In this document: positions 53,010 to 61,565 of the stretch, one piece after another
How positions within the stretch are numbered: position 1 is the first letter of the stretch
Layout of the letters: every line of letters starts with the position of its first letter
Program-made: the position numbers and the translations under genes
Notes under the pieces: generated by a model
The model's database searches: none
What the model was told of the DNA's origin: nothing
Seen by the model: the letters and a program-made list of their open reading frames with translations, nothing else
Assembly: GCA_965220955.1 (NCBI GenBank)
Contig: CBDCRK010000037.1
Span: forward strand, 186,001 to 250,000
Reading direction: 5' to 3'
DNA from: CBDCRK01 sp965220955
GTDB lineage: Bacteria > Desulfobacterota > Binatia > Bin18 > CBDCRK01
Length of the DNA: 64,000 bases

Positions 53010-54175
53010 GCCCTCTCCCTTCCCAGAACCATAGTACAGTGGGTAGACATAATCCCGCCCTGGCCGTGGACCAAAGCAATTTCTGCGTCTTTGACCTGAC
53101 GCGGACCGCTCCTGCCACGCAACTGGTGCACGGCCTCAGTGATTGAAAACAGCGAGCCCGGGTGCCCAGGGTGACAGTGCGACATCAGGCCACCGTGGGT
53201 GTTGAGTGGCAGCTCACCGCCGAGCTCAAGGCGGCCGCCTTCTACAAACCTCCCGCCCTCGCCCTTGGGGCAGAAGCCCAGGTCTTCCAGCTCAATGATC
53301 ACCACCGGCGTGAAACAGTCGTACAGTTCGGCCACGTCGATGTCTTTGGGGCCAAGGCCGGCCATAGCATACGCGCGCTCGCCAGCTTCCTTGGCAGCAG
53401 AGGTGGTGAGGCTCCGTGCCTGGCTGATGTGCTCGTGCGAGTGGCCCTCACCTACACCCAGGATGTACACCGGTGGACTTTTAAAGTCTTTGGCTCGCTC
53501 AGCCGAGGTCATAACAATGGCCGCCCCACCGTCGGAGACCAGAGAGCAGTCGAGCAGGTGCAGGGGAGAGGCAATCATTTTCGAGTTCACAACATCGTCG
53601 ATAGTGATCGGCTGGCGCATCTGAGCGGCGGGATTCATAGAGGCATGCTTTCGGCAAGCCACCGCCACCGCGGCGAGTTGCTCGCTTGTGGTGCCATAAG
53701 CATGTATGTGCGCCTGGGCAATGAGCGCGTAAAAAGCGGGGATAGGAGGACCATAGGGCCGCTCAAACTGCGCATGCCCGGCTGTGGACATGGCCTCAAT
53801 AGCTCGGTCACGTGAGAGGCCAGAGAGCATATTATCGGCCATAGTAACTAGCACTGTGTTGCAGATACCGGTGGCAATGGCCGAGGCAGCATGATGCATG
53901 ATTGCCAACGTTGTACCCCCGCCGGTAGCCACGTTCAGGCAGTAGCGAGGAAAAATCTGCATGTACTCAGCAATCATTTCGGCATGATACATGTAGGGCT
54001 CAACAAAAGAGGTACAGGTAATCAGCCCATCTACCTCTTCCTTGGTTATGCCCGCGTCTTCAAGCGCCAGCTTTGCCCCCTTGACATAGAGCTGAGTAGC
54101 GCTGAGATGAGGCACCACCCCAACCTCGGTGTCCGCTGCACCAACAATGGCTACTTTACCACGGAGAGAGTCCAT
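53006..54175 (-). CDS. Thiolase-like (acetyl-CoA acetyltransferase/lipid-transfer type) protein
   Basis: This 389-residue thiolase fold protein has the conserved NTHGGLMSHCHPGHPG segment and a terminal VHGQGGIMSTH. In the place where classical thiolases carry the nucleophilic Cys (NRVCASG-type) I read YCLNVATGGGTTLAIMHHA, which lacks an aligned cysteine. This, together with the DUF35 partner, resembles Ltp2-type aldolases or SCP2-like proteins rather than beta-keto thiolases. Substrate may be a branched acyl-CoA. Confidence 0.82.
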   Translation of the reverse strand: MDSLRGKVAIVGAADTEVGVVPHLSATQLYVKGAKLALEDAGITKEEVDGLITCTSFVEPYMYHAEMIAEYMQIFPRYCLNVATGGGTTLAIMHHAASAIATGICNTVLVTMADNMLSGLSRDRAIEAMSTAGHAQFERPYGPPIPAFYALIAQAHIHAYGTTSEQLAAVAVACRKHASMNPAAQMRQPITIDDVVNSKMIASPLHLLDCSLVSDGGAAIVMTSAERAKDFKSPPVYILGVGEGHSHEHISQARSLTTSAAKEAGERAYAMAGLGPKDIDVAELYDCFTPVVIIELEDLGFCPKGEGGRFVEGGRLELGGELPLNTHGGLMSHCHPGHPGSLFSITEAVHQLRGRSGPRQVKDAEIALVHGQGGIMSTHCTMVLGRERA

Positions 54176-54418
54176 CTGTATCCTTATCCTTATTGTTGAT
54201 CTGTCACTTCATCCGACACCGCGCATCCGATGCCGCGCGTGCGTATACTATCTGCTCCTTGTTCTTCATGCAAACGGCCTGGGACCCGGCGATTTCCTCA
54301 CACTCGGTAGTAAAAGTGGCCCATAGGCAGGCAATAGCGGTTTTTCTTGACATTATTCCATTGCTCTTGCAAGGTGTGATGAGATAAGGGGAATGGTATC
54401 CAGAGGGAGAACAAAATT

Positions 54419-55288
54419 ATGTCAAGAACGGTCAAATGTGGGCTCATTCAAACGCTGCTGGCCGGCGCAACCGAGGAAAAAATCGAGACAATCAAGCAAG
54501 CGAACCTGGAAAAGCACCTAAAACTGATTGAGCAAGCTGGCCGCGAGGGCGTGCAGATCCTCTGCTTGCAAGAGTTGTTCTCCGGGCCCTACTTCTGTGC
54601 TGAGCAAAACCCGCGCTGGTACGAGGCGGTAGAAAGAGTACCAGGAGGCTCCACAACCAGATTGATGCAAGACCTGGCAAAGAAGTACAACATGGTGGTT
54701 GTTGTACCGGTTTATGAGGAGGACATGGTCGGAGTTTATTACAATACGGCGGCGGTCATTGATGCTGATGGGACCTACCTGGGGAAATACCGTAAGAACC
54801 ACATTCCTCACTGTGCACCCGGCTTTTGGGAAAAGTTTTATTTCAAACCGGGGAATCTCGGCTACCCGGTCTTCAAGACCCAATATGCTGATGTTGGCGT
54901 CTATATCTGCTACGACCGGCACTTCCCTGAAGGCGCGCGGGCGCTGGGGTTGAACGGCGCAGAGATTGTATTCAATCCCTCGGCCACAGTGGCAGGCCTA
55001 TCAGAGTATTTATGGAAACTGGAGCAGCCAGCCCAGGCGGTGGCCAATGCGTATTTTGTTGGCGCGATTAACCGCGTGGGATATGAGGACCCCTGGCGCA
55101 TTGGCGAGTTTTACGGCACCAGCTATTTTTGCGATCCGCGGGGTCAGATTGTGGCGGAAGCCAGCCGAGATAAGGACGATCTGCTGACGGCTAAACTCGA
55201 TCTGGACACAATTCGTGAGGTGCGTAACGTCTGGCAGTTCTTCCGCGACCGCCGGCCTGAGACCTACAATGAACTGTTAAAGAGTTGA
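54419..55288 (+). CDS. Nitrilase-family amidase (beta-ureidopropionase-like)
   Basis: This 289-residue enzyme has the nitrilase triad: Glu in LCLQELFSGPYF, Lys in KYRKNHIPH and Cys in VYICYDRHFPE. The sequence is closest in character to beta-ureidopropionase and N-carbamoylputrescine amidase, which release ammonia and carbon dioxide from N-carbamoyl compounds. It precedes a TIGR03842-like LLM oxidoreductase by 16 nt, a pairing often seen near pyrimidine degradation genes. GAGG-type ribosome-binding sequence lies before ATG 54419. Confidence 0.85.
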   Translation: MSRTVKCGLIQTLLAGATEEKIETIKQANLEKHLKLIEQAGREGVQILCLQELFSGPYFCAEQNPRWYEAVERVPGGSTTRLMQDLAKKYNMVVVVPVYEEDMVGVYYNTAAVIDADGTYLGKYRKNHIPHCAPGFWEKFYFKPGNLGYPVFKTQYADVGVYICYDRHFPEGARALGLNGAEIVFNPSATVAGLSEYLWKLEQPAQAVANAYFVGAINRVGYEDPWRIGEFYGTSYFCDPRGQIVAEASRDKDDLLTAKLDLDTIREVRNVWQFFRDRRPETYNELLKS

Positions 55289-55304
55289 TGACGGGGGACG
55301 GTTT

Positions 55305-56300
55305 ATGCTCGAATTTGCCATCACCTTCAAACCCGACATGACGCCCGAGCGCATTGTCAAGCTGACCCGCCAGGCAGAGGCCGCCGGTTTCAACTATGGC
55401 TGGTCCTTTGACTCTCATGTCCTGTGGCAGGATCCTTATCCATTGTTAACCCTGATGGCGGCTAATACTGAATGGCTGCGCCTGGGCACCTGCGTGACCA
55501 ACCCGGCCGTGCGCGATCCAACGGTAACCGCCAGCTTGCTAGCAACCCTCAATCGGATCTCTGGCGGCCGGATGGACCTGGGTATCGGACGCGGCGATAG
55601 CTCGCGGCGCGTGATGGGCAAGAAGCCCACAACACTGGAGCGGCTTGAAGAGACGGTCAATCTCATCCGAGTCCTGACCAGTGGAAAGCCGATCACCTAC
55701 GAGGGGCAATCCCTTCAGCTACCCTGGACCAATGCGAAGGTGCCGCCGGTCTGGGTTGCTGGCTACGGTCCTAAGGCGCTGGGCTGCGCGGGGCGTATTG
55801 CCGATGGAATCATTCTCCAGTTTGCTGACCCACACCTCATTAAGTGGTGTTTGGGTTTTGTGCGTGAAAGCGCCGAAAAAGCTGGGCGGGATCTGGCAAA
55901 GCTCCGGGTGATGAGCGCTGCCCCGGTCTGGGTCTCGGACGATCTGGCAGGGGCGCGCGAACAAGTGCGCTGGTTCCCGGCTCTGGTTTCTAACCACGTT
56001 GTTGATCTTATCTCACGCTATAAGCCTGAAGAATTGCCCGCAGCGTTGACGGCCTATGTGCGCAACCGCCAGGGCTACAACTACCTCCATCACGCCGAGG
56101 TCGGCAGCTCCAATGCCGAGTTCGTACCCAACGAGATTGTCGACCGTTACTGCATTGTGGGTCCGGTTGAGGAGCACATTCGCCGGTTGCGGGAGCTGCA
56201 GGAGTTGGGCATCACCCAGTTTAATATCTATCTCATGAGTGGCAATGAGGAAAAAACGCTGGAGATTTATGGGCAAGACGTGATCCCTGCTTTCCGCTGA
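55305..56300 (+). CDS. LLM-class flavin/F420-dependent oxidoreductase (TIGR03842-like)
   Basis: This 331-residue TIM-barrel enzyme belongs to the luciferase-like monooxygenase superfamily. The N-terminal FAITFKPDMTPERIVKLTRQAEAAGFNYGW and RISGGRMDLGIGRGDSSRR are characteristic of the TIGR03842 group, reported as F420-dependent. It is likely co-transcribed with the preceding nitrilase. The substrate is unknown. No signal peptide is present, in contrast to the LLM protein at 62112. Confidence 0.8.
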   Translation: MLEFAITFKPDMTPERIVKLTRQAEAAGFNYGWSFDSHVLWQDPYPLLTLMAANTEWLRLGTCVTNPAVRDPTVTASLLATLNRISGGRMDLGIGRGDSSRRVMGKKPTTLERLEETVNLIRVLTSGKPITYEGQSLQLPWTNAKVPPVWVAGYGPKALGCAGRIADGIILQFADPHLIKWCLGFVRESAEKAGRDLAKLRVMSAAPVWVSDDLAGAREQVRWFPALVSNHVVDLISRYKPEELPAALTAYVRNRQGYNYLHHAEVGSSNAEFVPNEIVDRYCIVGPVEEHIRRLRELQELGITQFNIYLMSGNEEKTLEIYGQDVIPAFR

Positions 56301-56393
56301 CAGCTGCAGTCCGAGTCAGGAGGAAGGCTAGCAGGTAGTCAAGAGAGGCGGGTAAGGGTAGTGAAGCGGAAACCCTAGGAAGAAAGCAGTGTT

Positions 56394-56684
56394 ATGAAAA
56401 CGGTCTTAACTGTAAATTTGCCAAAGGAGCTGGAGCCAGCGCTGAAAGCGGCGGGTTACACTTCACAGAGTCTCTCCAATGAGGCGCTATGCCATCTGGC
56501 GGTGGCACTGTTCATGCGCAAAGTGCTGAGCTTAGAACAAGCGGCGCAATTAGCGAGGATGAGCCTATGGGATTTCATTCCGTTTCTTGGAGCGCAAGAT
56601 ATTGCAACTGCCGACTATGATGCAGAGGAAGCCCGAAAGGAACTGGAGACCGCCCGATGGCTATCGGGGAAGCGAAAAAAGTAA
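56394..56684 (+). CDS. UPF0175 family antitoxin
   Basis: This 96-residue protein matches the UPF0175 family of small HTH antitoxins, with VLSLEQAAQLARMSLWDFIPFL as the HTH-like core. Such genes usually sit beside PIN-domain toxin genes. Here a DUF3368 PIN gene overlaps its end by 28 bp. AGGAAG lies upstream of the ATG. Confidence 0.82.
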   Translation: MKTVLTVNLPKELEPALKAAGYTSQSLSNEALCHLAVALFMRKVLSLEQAAQLARMSLWDFIPFLGAQDIATADYDAEEARKELETARWLSGKRKK

Positions 56685-57169
56685 CAGCGGTAGCGGATGC
56701 GTCTTTCCTGATCGGGTTGTGTCTGATCAGTCAGTGGAAACTGCTGGCTGCGGTTGTAGAACGACTATATGTGACGCCTGCTGTGTGGGAAGAGGTCGTT
56801 GTGCGCGGTCAGGGAAGACCCGGGGTAAAAGAGCTGCAGCAGGCAAGCTTTATTGAGAGACATTCGGCGAAGAACCGAAAAGCAGTAGAGATGTTGCAAG
56901 TTTTCCTTGGCCCGGGCGAGGCGGAGTCACTCATAGTCGCACAGGAGATGGCTTGCTCGGTAGTGTTCGTAGACGACCTGAGAGCACGTAAAGCCGCGCA
57001 AGCGGCAGGGCTACGAACAGTGGGAGTAGCAGGGTTTCTTCTCTCCGCCAAACAGAGGGGATTGATTCAGGAGATCCGTCCTCTTCTGGAGGCCCTTCAA
57101 CAACGGGGGTTTCGACTGAGCCGGACACTGATTGAGGCGGTATTCCGAGAAGCTGGTGAGGTTCCCTAA
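56657..57169 (+). CDS. PIN-domain toxin (DUF3368 type)
   Basis: This 170-residue protein is a PIN-domain ribonuclease of the DUF3368 group: VADASFLIGLCLISQWKLL carries the first acidic residue, PGEAESLIVAQEM and VVFVDDLRARKAAQ the next two, and VGVAGFLLSAKQRG is typical for the group. It is linked to the UPF0175 antitoxin by overlapping reading frames. The module looks intact, unlike vapC at 33698. Confidence 0.85.
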   Translation: MAIGEAKKVTAVADASFLIGLCLISQWKLLAAVVERLYVTPAVWEEVVVRGQGRPGVKELQQASFIERHSAKNRKAVEMLQVFLGPGEAESLIVAQEMACSVVFVDDLRARKAAQAAGLRTVGVAGFLLSAKQRGLIQEIRPLLEALQQRGFRLSRTLIEAVFREAGEVP

Positions 57170-57240
57170 GCAGGAATAGGGTGCTAGTGGGTTTTGCCCG
57201 CCCTACTTGCTCTTCCCTTTCTAAAAGCAGGGCGAACTAA

Positions 57241-57996
57241 TCACCGCGCCGTCACCCCACCATCAACCACAAAGACTCCACCGGTAACAAACGCCGCTTC
57301 ATCAGACACCAGATACAGCGCCATATAGGCAACATCGATCGGCTTGCCCGCTCGATGGAGCGGAGTGCTCTCAATGTAGGCCTGAAAGAGCCTGGGGCTG
57401 GCGGAAATCTCTGCCACCATTGGGGTGTCAATGAATCCCGGACAGATAACGTTAGAGCGAATGTTCTGCGCAGCATAGGTAGTAGCAATAGAGCGGCTGA
57501 GCGCAATCATACCGCCCTTCGAGGCCGAGTAAGCGTGGAAGTTGCTGCCCATAAGCCCAGCAGCAGAGGCGGTGCTAACAATCGCTCCGCCACCTGTCTT
57601 GATCATCTCCGGGATGGCGTGTTTGCAACAGAGGTACATACTCTTGAGGTTGACATTAAGGGTTGTGTCCCAGATATCATCTTCCACTCTGGTGACCGGC
57701 CCGTCCTTGCCCCGCAGGTATACCGCGGCATTGTTGTAGAGAACATTGAGCTTGCCAAACGTGTTCACGGCAAACGTAACCGCGTCCTGAACCTGGGCGG
57801 CGTCCGAGACGTCCATCCGCTTCCCCACAGCTTCTCCTCCAGCGGCTTTAATCATTTCCAGCGTATCCTGGATGCCTTCTTCATTGACGTCCGTAACAAT
57901 AATCTTGGCTCCTTCTTGGGCAAACAGCACCGCCGCTTCTCTCCCTTGGCCGGAACCGGACCCAGTTATCAGCGCTACCTTTTCCGTCAATCTCAT
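57241..57996 (-). CDS. SDR family NAD(P)-dependent oxidoreductase (second)
   Basis: This 251-residue classical SDR has TGSGSGQGREAA at the cofactor site, LNVLYNNAAVYL as the NNAG-type segment, and YSASKGG as the catalytic YxxxK. The C-terminal VTGGVFVVDGG is the usual family end. Its substrate is unknown. It is on the minus strand, convergent with the PIN gene, and its start is 24 bp from the mazF stop. Confidence 0.85.
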   Translation of the reverse strand: MRLTEKVALITGSGSGQGREAAVLFAQEGAKIIVTDVNEEGIQDTLEMIKAAGGEAVGKRMDVSDAAQVQDAVTFAVNTFGKLNVLYNNAAVYLRGKDGPVTRVEDDIWDTTLNVNLKSMYLCCKHAIPEMIKTGGGAIVSTASAAGLMGSNFHAYSASKGGMIALSRSIATTYAAQNIRSNVICPGFIDTPMVAEISASPRLFQAYIESTPLHRAGKPIDVAYMALYLVSDEAAFVTGGVFVVDGGVTAR

Positions 57997-58019
57997 CGCT
58001 TCCTCCTTTATTGTGCTTT

Positions 58020-58376
58020 TTAGGCATTAGCCGGTGATATCAACGTGCCAAGTCTGTCGAGCACATCGAGGGTAACAGCCTGCGGAAGCTTGCAGATGAA
58101 CTCAGCCTTCCGCATTCGCCAATTAAGGCTCTTAGCCTGATCGGATAACACCACTCCGCTCACGTTGAGACCCGGCGGAATTCTTACCTCAAATGGATAG
58201 CCCTTTACCTGGTTCGTGATGGGACAGAGAATCGCCAGCCCAACCTTCCCATTGTACGAACCCGGCGAGACAACCACCGCAGGCCGCCGCCCCACCGTGT
58301 CCGTTCGGCTTAAACAGAACCGCAAACAGGCGGCGGTCACGTGCACGGCATGGTTAGGCCGACAGTGCCTCTTCAT
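58020..58376 (-). pseudogene. mazF: MazF/PemK toxin with a replaced N-terminus
   Basis: The frame holds a MazF core: GRRPAVVVSPGSYN, LAILCPITNQVKGYPFEV and SLNWRMRKAEFICKLP. The expected N-terminal strand and the GxE region are missing. Instead the first 28 residues come from a sequence with a GCCTAAC/GTTAGGC core at 58353-58359 and no homology to MazF. No MazE antitoxin precedes it; the upstream neighbour is an unrelated 338-residue gene, whose TGA overlaps the ATG here. It looks like a toxin gene cut by a cassette junction and is probably inactive. Confidence 0.72.
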
Positions 58377-59389
58377 TGTACAACAAGATCCACCACCGTA
58401 TCTTCTTCGGCCCCAAGAAGAACCGGGACGGTCGTGATCCGCTCCCCTGGCGTTCGGCGGAGCGTTTGGCGGATCTCTTGAACAACAGCACTGAGGTCTA
58501 CTCGCAGCCGCTTGGCCAGGAAATCAACCCAATAGCCTGCGGGAGTTCCTGGCGGGAAATAACTTCGGAAGTATTGGAGAATTCGATTCCTTTCTCCTTC
58601 ATATAAAGCCTTTTCTACTATCCTTGTCGCCCTTTCCCAGGCGTATACTTCCGAAACAACATCCATCGGTAAATAAACGACGTGAACACCCAGATCTTCC
58701 TCGAACTTGACCCCTAGGTACTTTTTTGTCTCGACACTGATTCCCAGGTCAGTTGGGAAGCTGTGGAAATCTCGGCGAACATTGTCCCGTAAGAACGCCT
58801 TTCTGTTTACTTTGCACGAGGCCATGATGGCAAATCGGTAAGCTACCTCAACTTCCCTTTCGCAGAAAATTACGTCAACTTTGTTTTCCAGCCCTGGAAA
58901 TGTTTTCGCTGCATTAGCAATAGAGCGCCTTGCGTCCTGAAGAGTGCGAAAGCGGCCAAATTCACCTATCAAATCTTCGGCATCTGTACATTCCCTGGCA
59001 ACTCGAATACAGGACAATCGTTCGATGTCGTCGAGGCTCACTTTACGAACTTTGGGGGATATTCTCGTTGACAAGGTGTCCTCAATTCCTTCGCAGATCA
59101 GTGACCGGTAAGGTTTTGAGTGATTGTTGAACAGTTCGGCGACCGCATATTCAAAAGCCTTTCCAATCCAGGCCTGTACGTACCCGGTCATCTTTCCAGG
59201 GTGTCTGTACAAACGGCCAAACTGTTGAATCGTTTTTGGACCTGATATCCCGTTGAGAGCTTTTTTCGAGAAAAGGCCAGGAATTGCTGACAAATGGGCA
59301 AAAATTGAGAGACCCAGAATCTCGAATTCGGAAGCGAGATTCTTAGCTCGTAGCAAATGAACCTTTGAATCGACAATACCGTTATTCAC
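58373..59389 (-). CDS. Unknown 338-residue protein in a restriction-rich accessory patch
   Basis: I do not recognise this protein. It is a soluble, mixed alpha/beta sequence with no signal or membrane segment. Near the middle is VDVIFCEREVEVAYRFAIMASCKVN, followed by DLGISVETKKYLGVKF and VYLPMDVVSEVYAWERATR. Asp/Glu-x-Lys-like spacing could suit a nuclease, but I cannot assign a motif with confidence. It is encoded between an attC-like site (59406-59468) and the truncated mazF, in the same orientation as the restriction-modification fragment. It may be cassette-borne. Confidence 0.6.
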   Translation of the reverse strand: MNNGIVDSKVHLLRAKNLASEFEILGLSIFAHLSAIPGLFSKKALNGISGPKTIQQFGRLYRHPGKMTGYVQAWIGKAFEYAVAELFNNHSKPYRSLICEGIEDTLSTRISPKVRKVSLDDIERLSCIRVARECTDAEDLIGEFGRFRTLQDARRSIANAAKTFPGLENKVDVIFCEREVEVAYRFAIMASCKVNRKAFLRDNVRRDFHSFPTDLGISVETKKYLGVKFEEDLGVHVVYLPMDVVSEVYAWERATRIVEKALYEGERNRILQYFRSYFPPGTPAGYWVDFLAKRLRVDLSAVVQEIRQTLRRTPGERITTVPVLLGAEEDTVVDLVVQ

Positions 59390-59405
59390 GATTTGTGCTT
59401 TCGAG

Positions 59406-59468
59406 ACCTAACGCTCGGGCGATAAGCGGCGCTGCGTTAGCGGCGTCCACTCGAACGACTGGTTAGGC
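59406..59468 (-). other. attC-like site upstream of the 338-residue gene
   Basis: ACCTAAC at 59406-59412 and GTTAGGC at 59462-59468 bound a 63-bp segment with internal inverted pairs (GCTCG/CGAGT-like and CGGCGCTGCGTTAGCGGCG). It lies in a 286-bp gap without a gene. It is the same length as the higA-linked site. Confidence 0.65.
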
Positions 59469-59552
59469 AATCTTCATTGCTCTTTGTCACTTCCGGTCTA
59501 GGGCTTTCCTTCTCGCCAAATGATTGTCCCTCTTGAGAATCGTTTCTCAGCC

Positions 59553-59621
59553 TCATTCATCGTGACCTAACAGCTCCTAGACGGTGCGGATATTATAGCC
59601 ATCCTCAATGAGCCAATCGAC
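59553..59621 (-). pseudogene. Tyrosine-recombinase (integrase) C-terminal remnant
   Basis: On the minus strand this stretch reads VDWLIEDGYNIRTV, a stop (TAG at 59577-59579), then ELLGHDE. That is the integrase sequence around the LLGH catalytic histidine of XerC and IntI-type recombinases, with a Gln codon changed to TAG. No longer integrase frame surrounds it. It shows that an integrase once stood among these cassettes. Confidence 0.55.
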
Positions 59622-59675
59622 CGACTTTGACATTTCCTTTTACAAGGTAGCCTTTCCAGTCGTAATATTGTCCTG

Positions 59676-59969
59676 TTAGTTTTTTTGCGCCTGCCTAACA
59701 AAGCTATAGAGAGCGTAATTCTCATCTGGATCCCACGTGTTGCGAGTCAGATTCAAGGTACGGACCACCTGCTCTTCAATCGTCGCTCCGAGAACGGTAT
59801 TCAGCGTGTGAAGATCGGTAGCCATAATGCCGGAGATATGAGTTTCTGTGCGAAAGTAGACCGGCAAAGAGGAGATGGCCTCGCGCACGTCCCTGTACAG
59901 TTGATAATGCTCATCGTTCGTGGATGGCAAGTCTCTGGATGGGCCAGACAAACCACTCTCTTCACTCAT
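59676..59969 (-). pseudogene. Truncated type II restriction endonuclease-like gene
   Basis: This 97-residue protein starts at 59969 as ATGA overlapping the methyltransferase stop. Its sequence (HYQLYRDVREAISSLPVYF, ATIEEQVVRTLN, YALYSFVRQAQ) has the look of the N-terminal region of a type II restriction enzyme encoded next to its methyltransferase. It ends abruptly at an A-run (CAAAAAAAC) after QAQ, before any catalytic PD-(D/E)xK region. The enzyme is therefore probably inactive, leaving a methyltransferase without a partner. Confidence 0.6.
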
Positions 59970-61033
59970 GACGTGGCCAGCCTTTCTACCGCTGCGGCGT
60001 AAAACTCGGGAATAATCTCGGCGGCGCAGTATTGACGCCCAAGATAGTGAGAGACAACTGCCCCCGGGCACAGGCCGCCGAAGGGCTCCCACACAACGTC
60101 GCCTTCATCCGTCGCAGCACGAATGATAAGCTCAATAAACTTCAACGGTTTCTGACTACCGTGTAGGCTGCTGAATTTGTACTTCATTTCGTTTCTTGTT
60201 CCCTGAATCCGTTCCGATCCACTAACCTGTGGTTCACGCCAAACATTGGTCACGCCTACATCACAAGTGAATTTCGCCCGCAACTTGGCCCATTGGTGAC
60301 CAGGAATAGGGTCCTTTCCATCGATACTGAAATAGGGGCGTCCTTTCGGATCGCCGTGTTCATTCGCGTATTGCGACAGCTTCACGAAAGCCTCCACGGG
60401 CGGATAATACCAAAGATGATCAGCGGTGAAATACTTTCTGGTCGCCGCGTTGAGCACTCCGCACGCCTCATTGGCCAGCCGGAATGGCAATTTCGTTCGT
60501 TTCCACTCGCGACGAAGCCATTCTTGCATAGTCAGAGAGTTGCCGCCCACTTGAAACGTCGCGGCCTTGATGTAATGCGCGCAAACCTCGGTAACAACCG
60601 GAAATTTGCGTAGCGTTTGCGTGTTCGCGTTGCCCGCGACGTGCCCCAATCCTTTGTCCCAAATACTACAGCAGCGATACTCCCAGCCATTTGCTAGCAG
60701 CACTGGGTGTACTGTTGCCCAGCCCACTTCGGTGTTCCAGAACCATAGCGTTGTTTCAGGTGACGAGTATTTGCTCCACGACTTGATATGAGGCTCATAC
60801 CAATCGGCAAGGGTTTCAGCCTTGTGGCTGTCGCCAGGATAACCGCTGACACCGTAGGGACCGTCGGAAATGATGCAGGTGGGACTTTGCCACGACGCAT
60901 ACAGATTCTCGGCTCGGTCAAAGTGAATATTCACTTGGTCGCGGGCGAACATGTCCCCAACCGTAGGTTCTCTTTGGTGTCCTTGCCATTTCGAGAACAG
61001 GTGAGTTTGCACAGCATTCCCGATCTTGGTCAT
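59966..61033 (-). CDS. Type II DNA methyltransferase (N6-adenine or N4-cytosine type)
   Basis: This 355-residue methyltransferase has a catalytic motif IV SDGPYGVSG near residue 55 and a SAM-binding region WEPFGGLCPGA near residue 317, the order of beta-class enzymes. Between them is a variable target-recognition region (VTNVWREPQVSGSERIQG). The motif IV SDGPYG is a variant of DPPY/SPPY. It starts 4 nt overlapping the TIR frame end (ATGA) and overlaps the truncated restriction gene. It is probably an orphan after loss of its endonuclease. Confidence 0.8.
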   Translation of the reverse strand: MTKIGNAVQTHLFSKWQGHQREPTVGDMFARDQVNIHFDRAENLYASWQSPTCIISDGPYGVSGYPGDSHKAETLADWYEPHIKSWSKYSSPETTLWFWNTEVGWATVHPVLLANGWEYRCCSIWDKGLGHVAGNANTQTLRKFPVVTEVCAHYIKAATFQVGGNSLTMQEWLRREWKRTKLPFRLANEACGVLNAATRKYFTADHLWYYPPVEAFVKLSQYANEHGDPKGRPYFSIDGKDPIPGHQWAKLRAKFTCDVGVTNVWREPQVSGSERIQGTRNEMKYKFSSLHGSQKPLKFIELIIRAATDEGDVVWEPFGGLCPGAVVSHYLGRQYCAAEIIPEFYAAAVERLATS

Positions 61034-61469
61034 AAACCTATCCTATCTCGTCCGGCACTCCGGATGTGTGCCGCATCACGCTGCAATAACCGGTGCGCGG
61101 TTGTGTTCAATGCTAGCCGATCCGCCAGGAGTGGGGATTGCGAGATAACATCTTTGGCGTCCACACCATGCCAAAGGGGGATCAGTACCTTTGGTCCGAG
61201 GGTCTCACGAGCAAAGAGCCCACCCAACTCGGCCTTGGTCCATGGCTTTGCCAAGAAGTGCGGGCTAAAGACGATGAGGCCAAACCTAGAAGCAGAAAGA
61301 CCTTCATCTATTTTTGTACGAAGACTATCGCCAGGCCGAATCTCGCCTTCGTCTCTCCATACATGCAAGCGATGACCGGCAAGCAGGTTTGCAAGAGGGC
61401 GTGCAACCTCGTCCTTATCTTCGGACGCATGGCATAGAAAAGAAAGACATCCCAGCGCAAGTCCTTCAT
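61030..61469 (-). pseudogene. TIR-domain protein, frameshifted (copy B)
   Basis: This is the inverted copy of the TIR gene at 32503. It has the same 1-nt frameshift in TATGCCATGCG near 61432, so the mutation was present before duplication or was copied by conversion. After 61097 the copies diverge, and this one ends with an unrelated 22-residue tail before the methyltransferase ATG. It is shorter than copy A. Confidence 0.75.
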
Positions 61470-61502
61470 GGTCCAGCGGTCCTTTCGCACAACTTTGGTG
61501 AG

Positions 61503-61565
61503 GCCCAACGTTTTAGTTGAGCCGCGCGAGCGCAGCGAGCGTCGGACTCCAACCAGTTGTTAGGC
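61503..61565 (-). other. attC-like site after higA, copy B
   Basis: Inverted copy of the site at 32407-32469, with at least one base difference (AGTCCG in place of AGTCCA). Core ends GCCTAAC and GTTGGGC are conserved. Confidence 0.7.

Noticed and set aside
59693..59699. GCCTAAC as another attC core
   Set aside because: No partner GTTRRRY occurs at a suitable distance, and the bases lie inside the truncated endonuclease frame.
59985..60000. A CCGCTGCGGCGTA match to the 35-bp element
   Set aside because: Only about 13 bases match and it lies in methyltransferase coding sequence, so it is likely chance.
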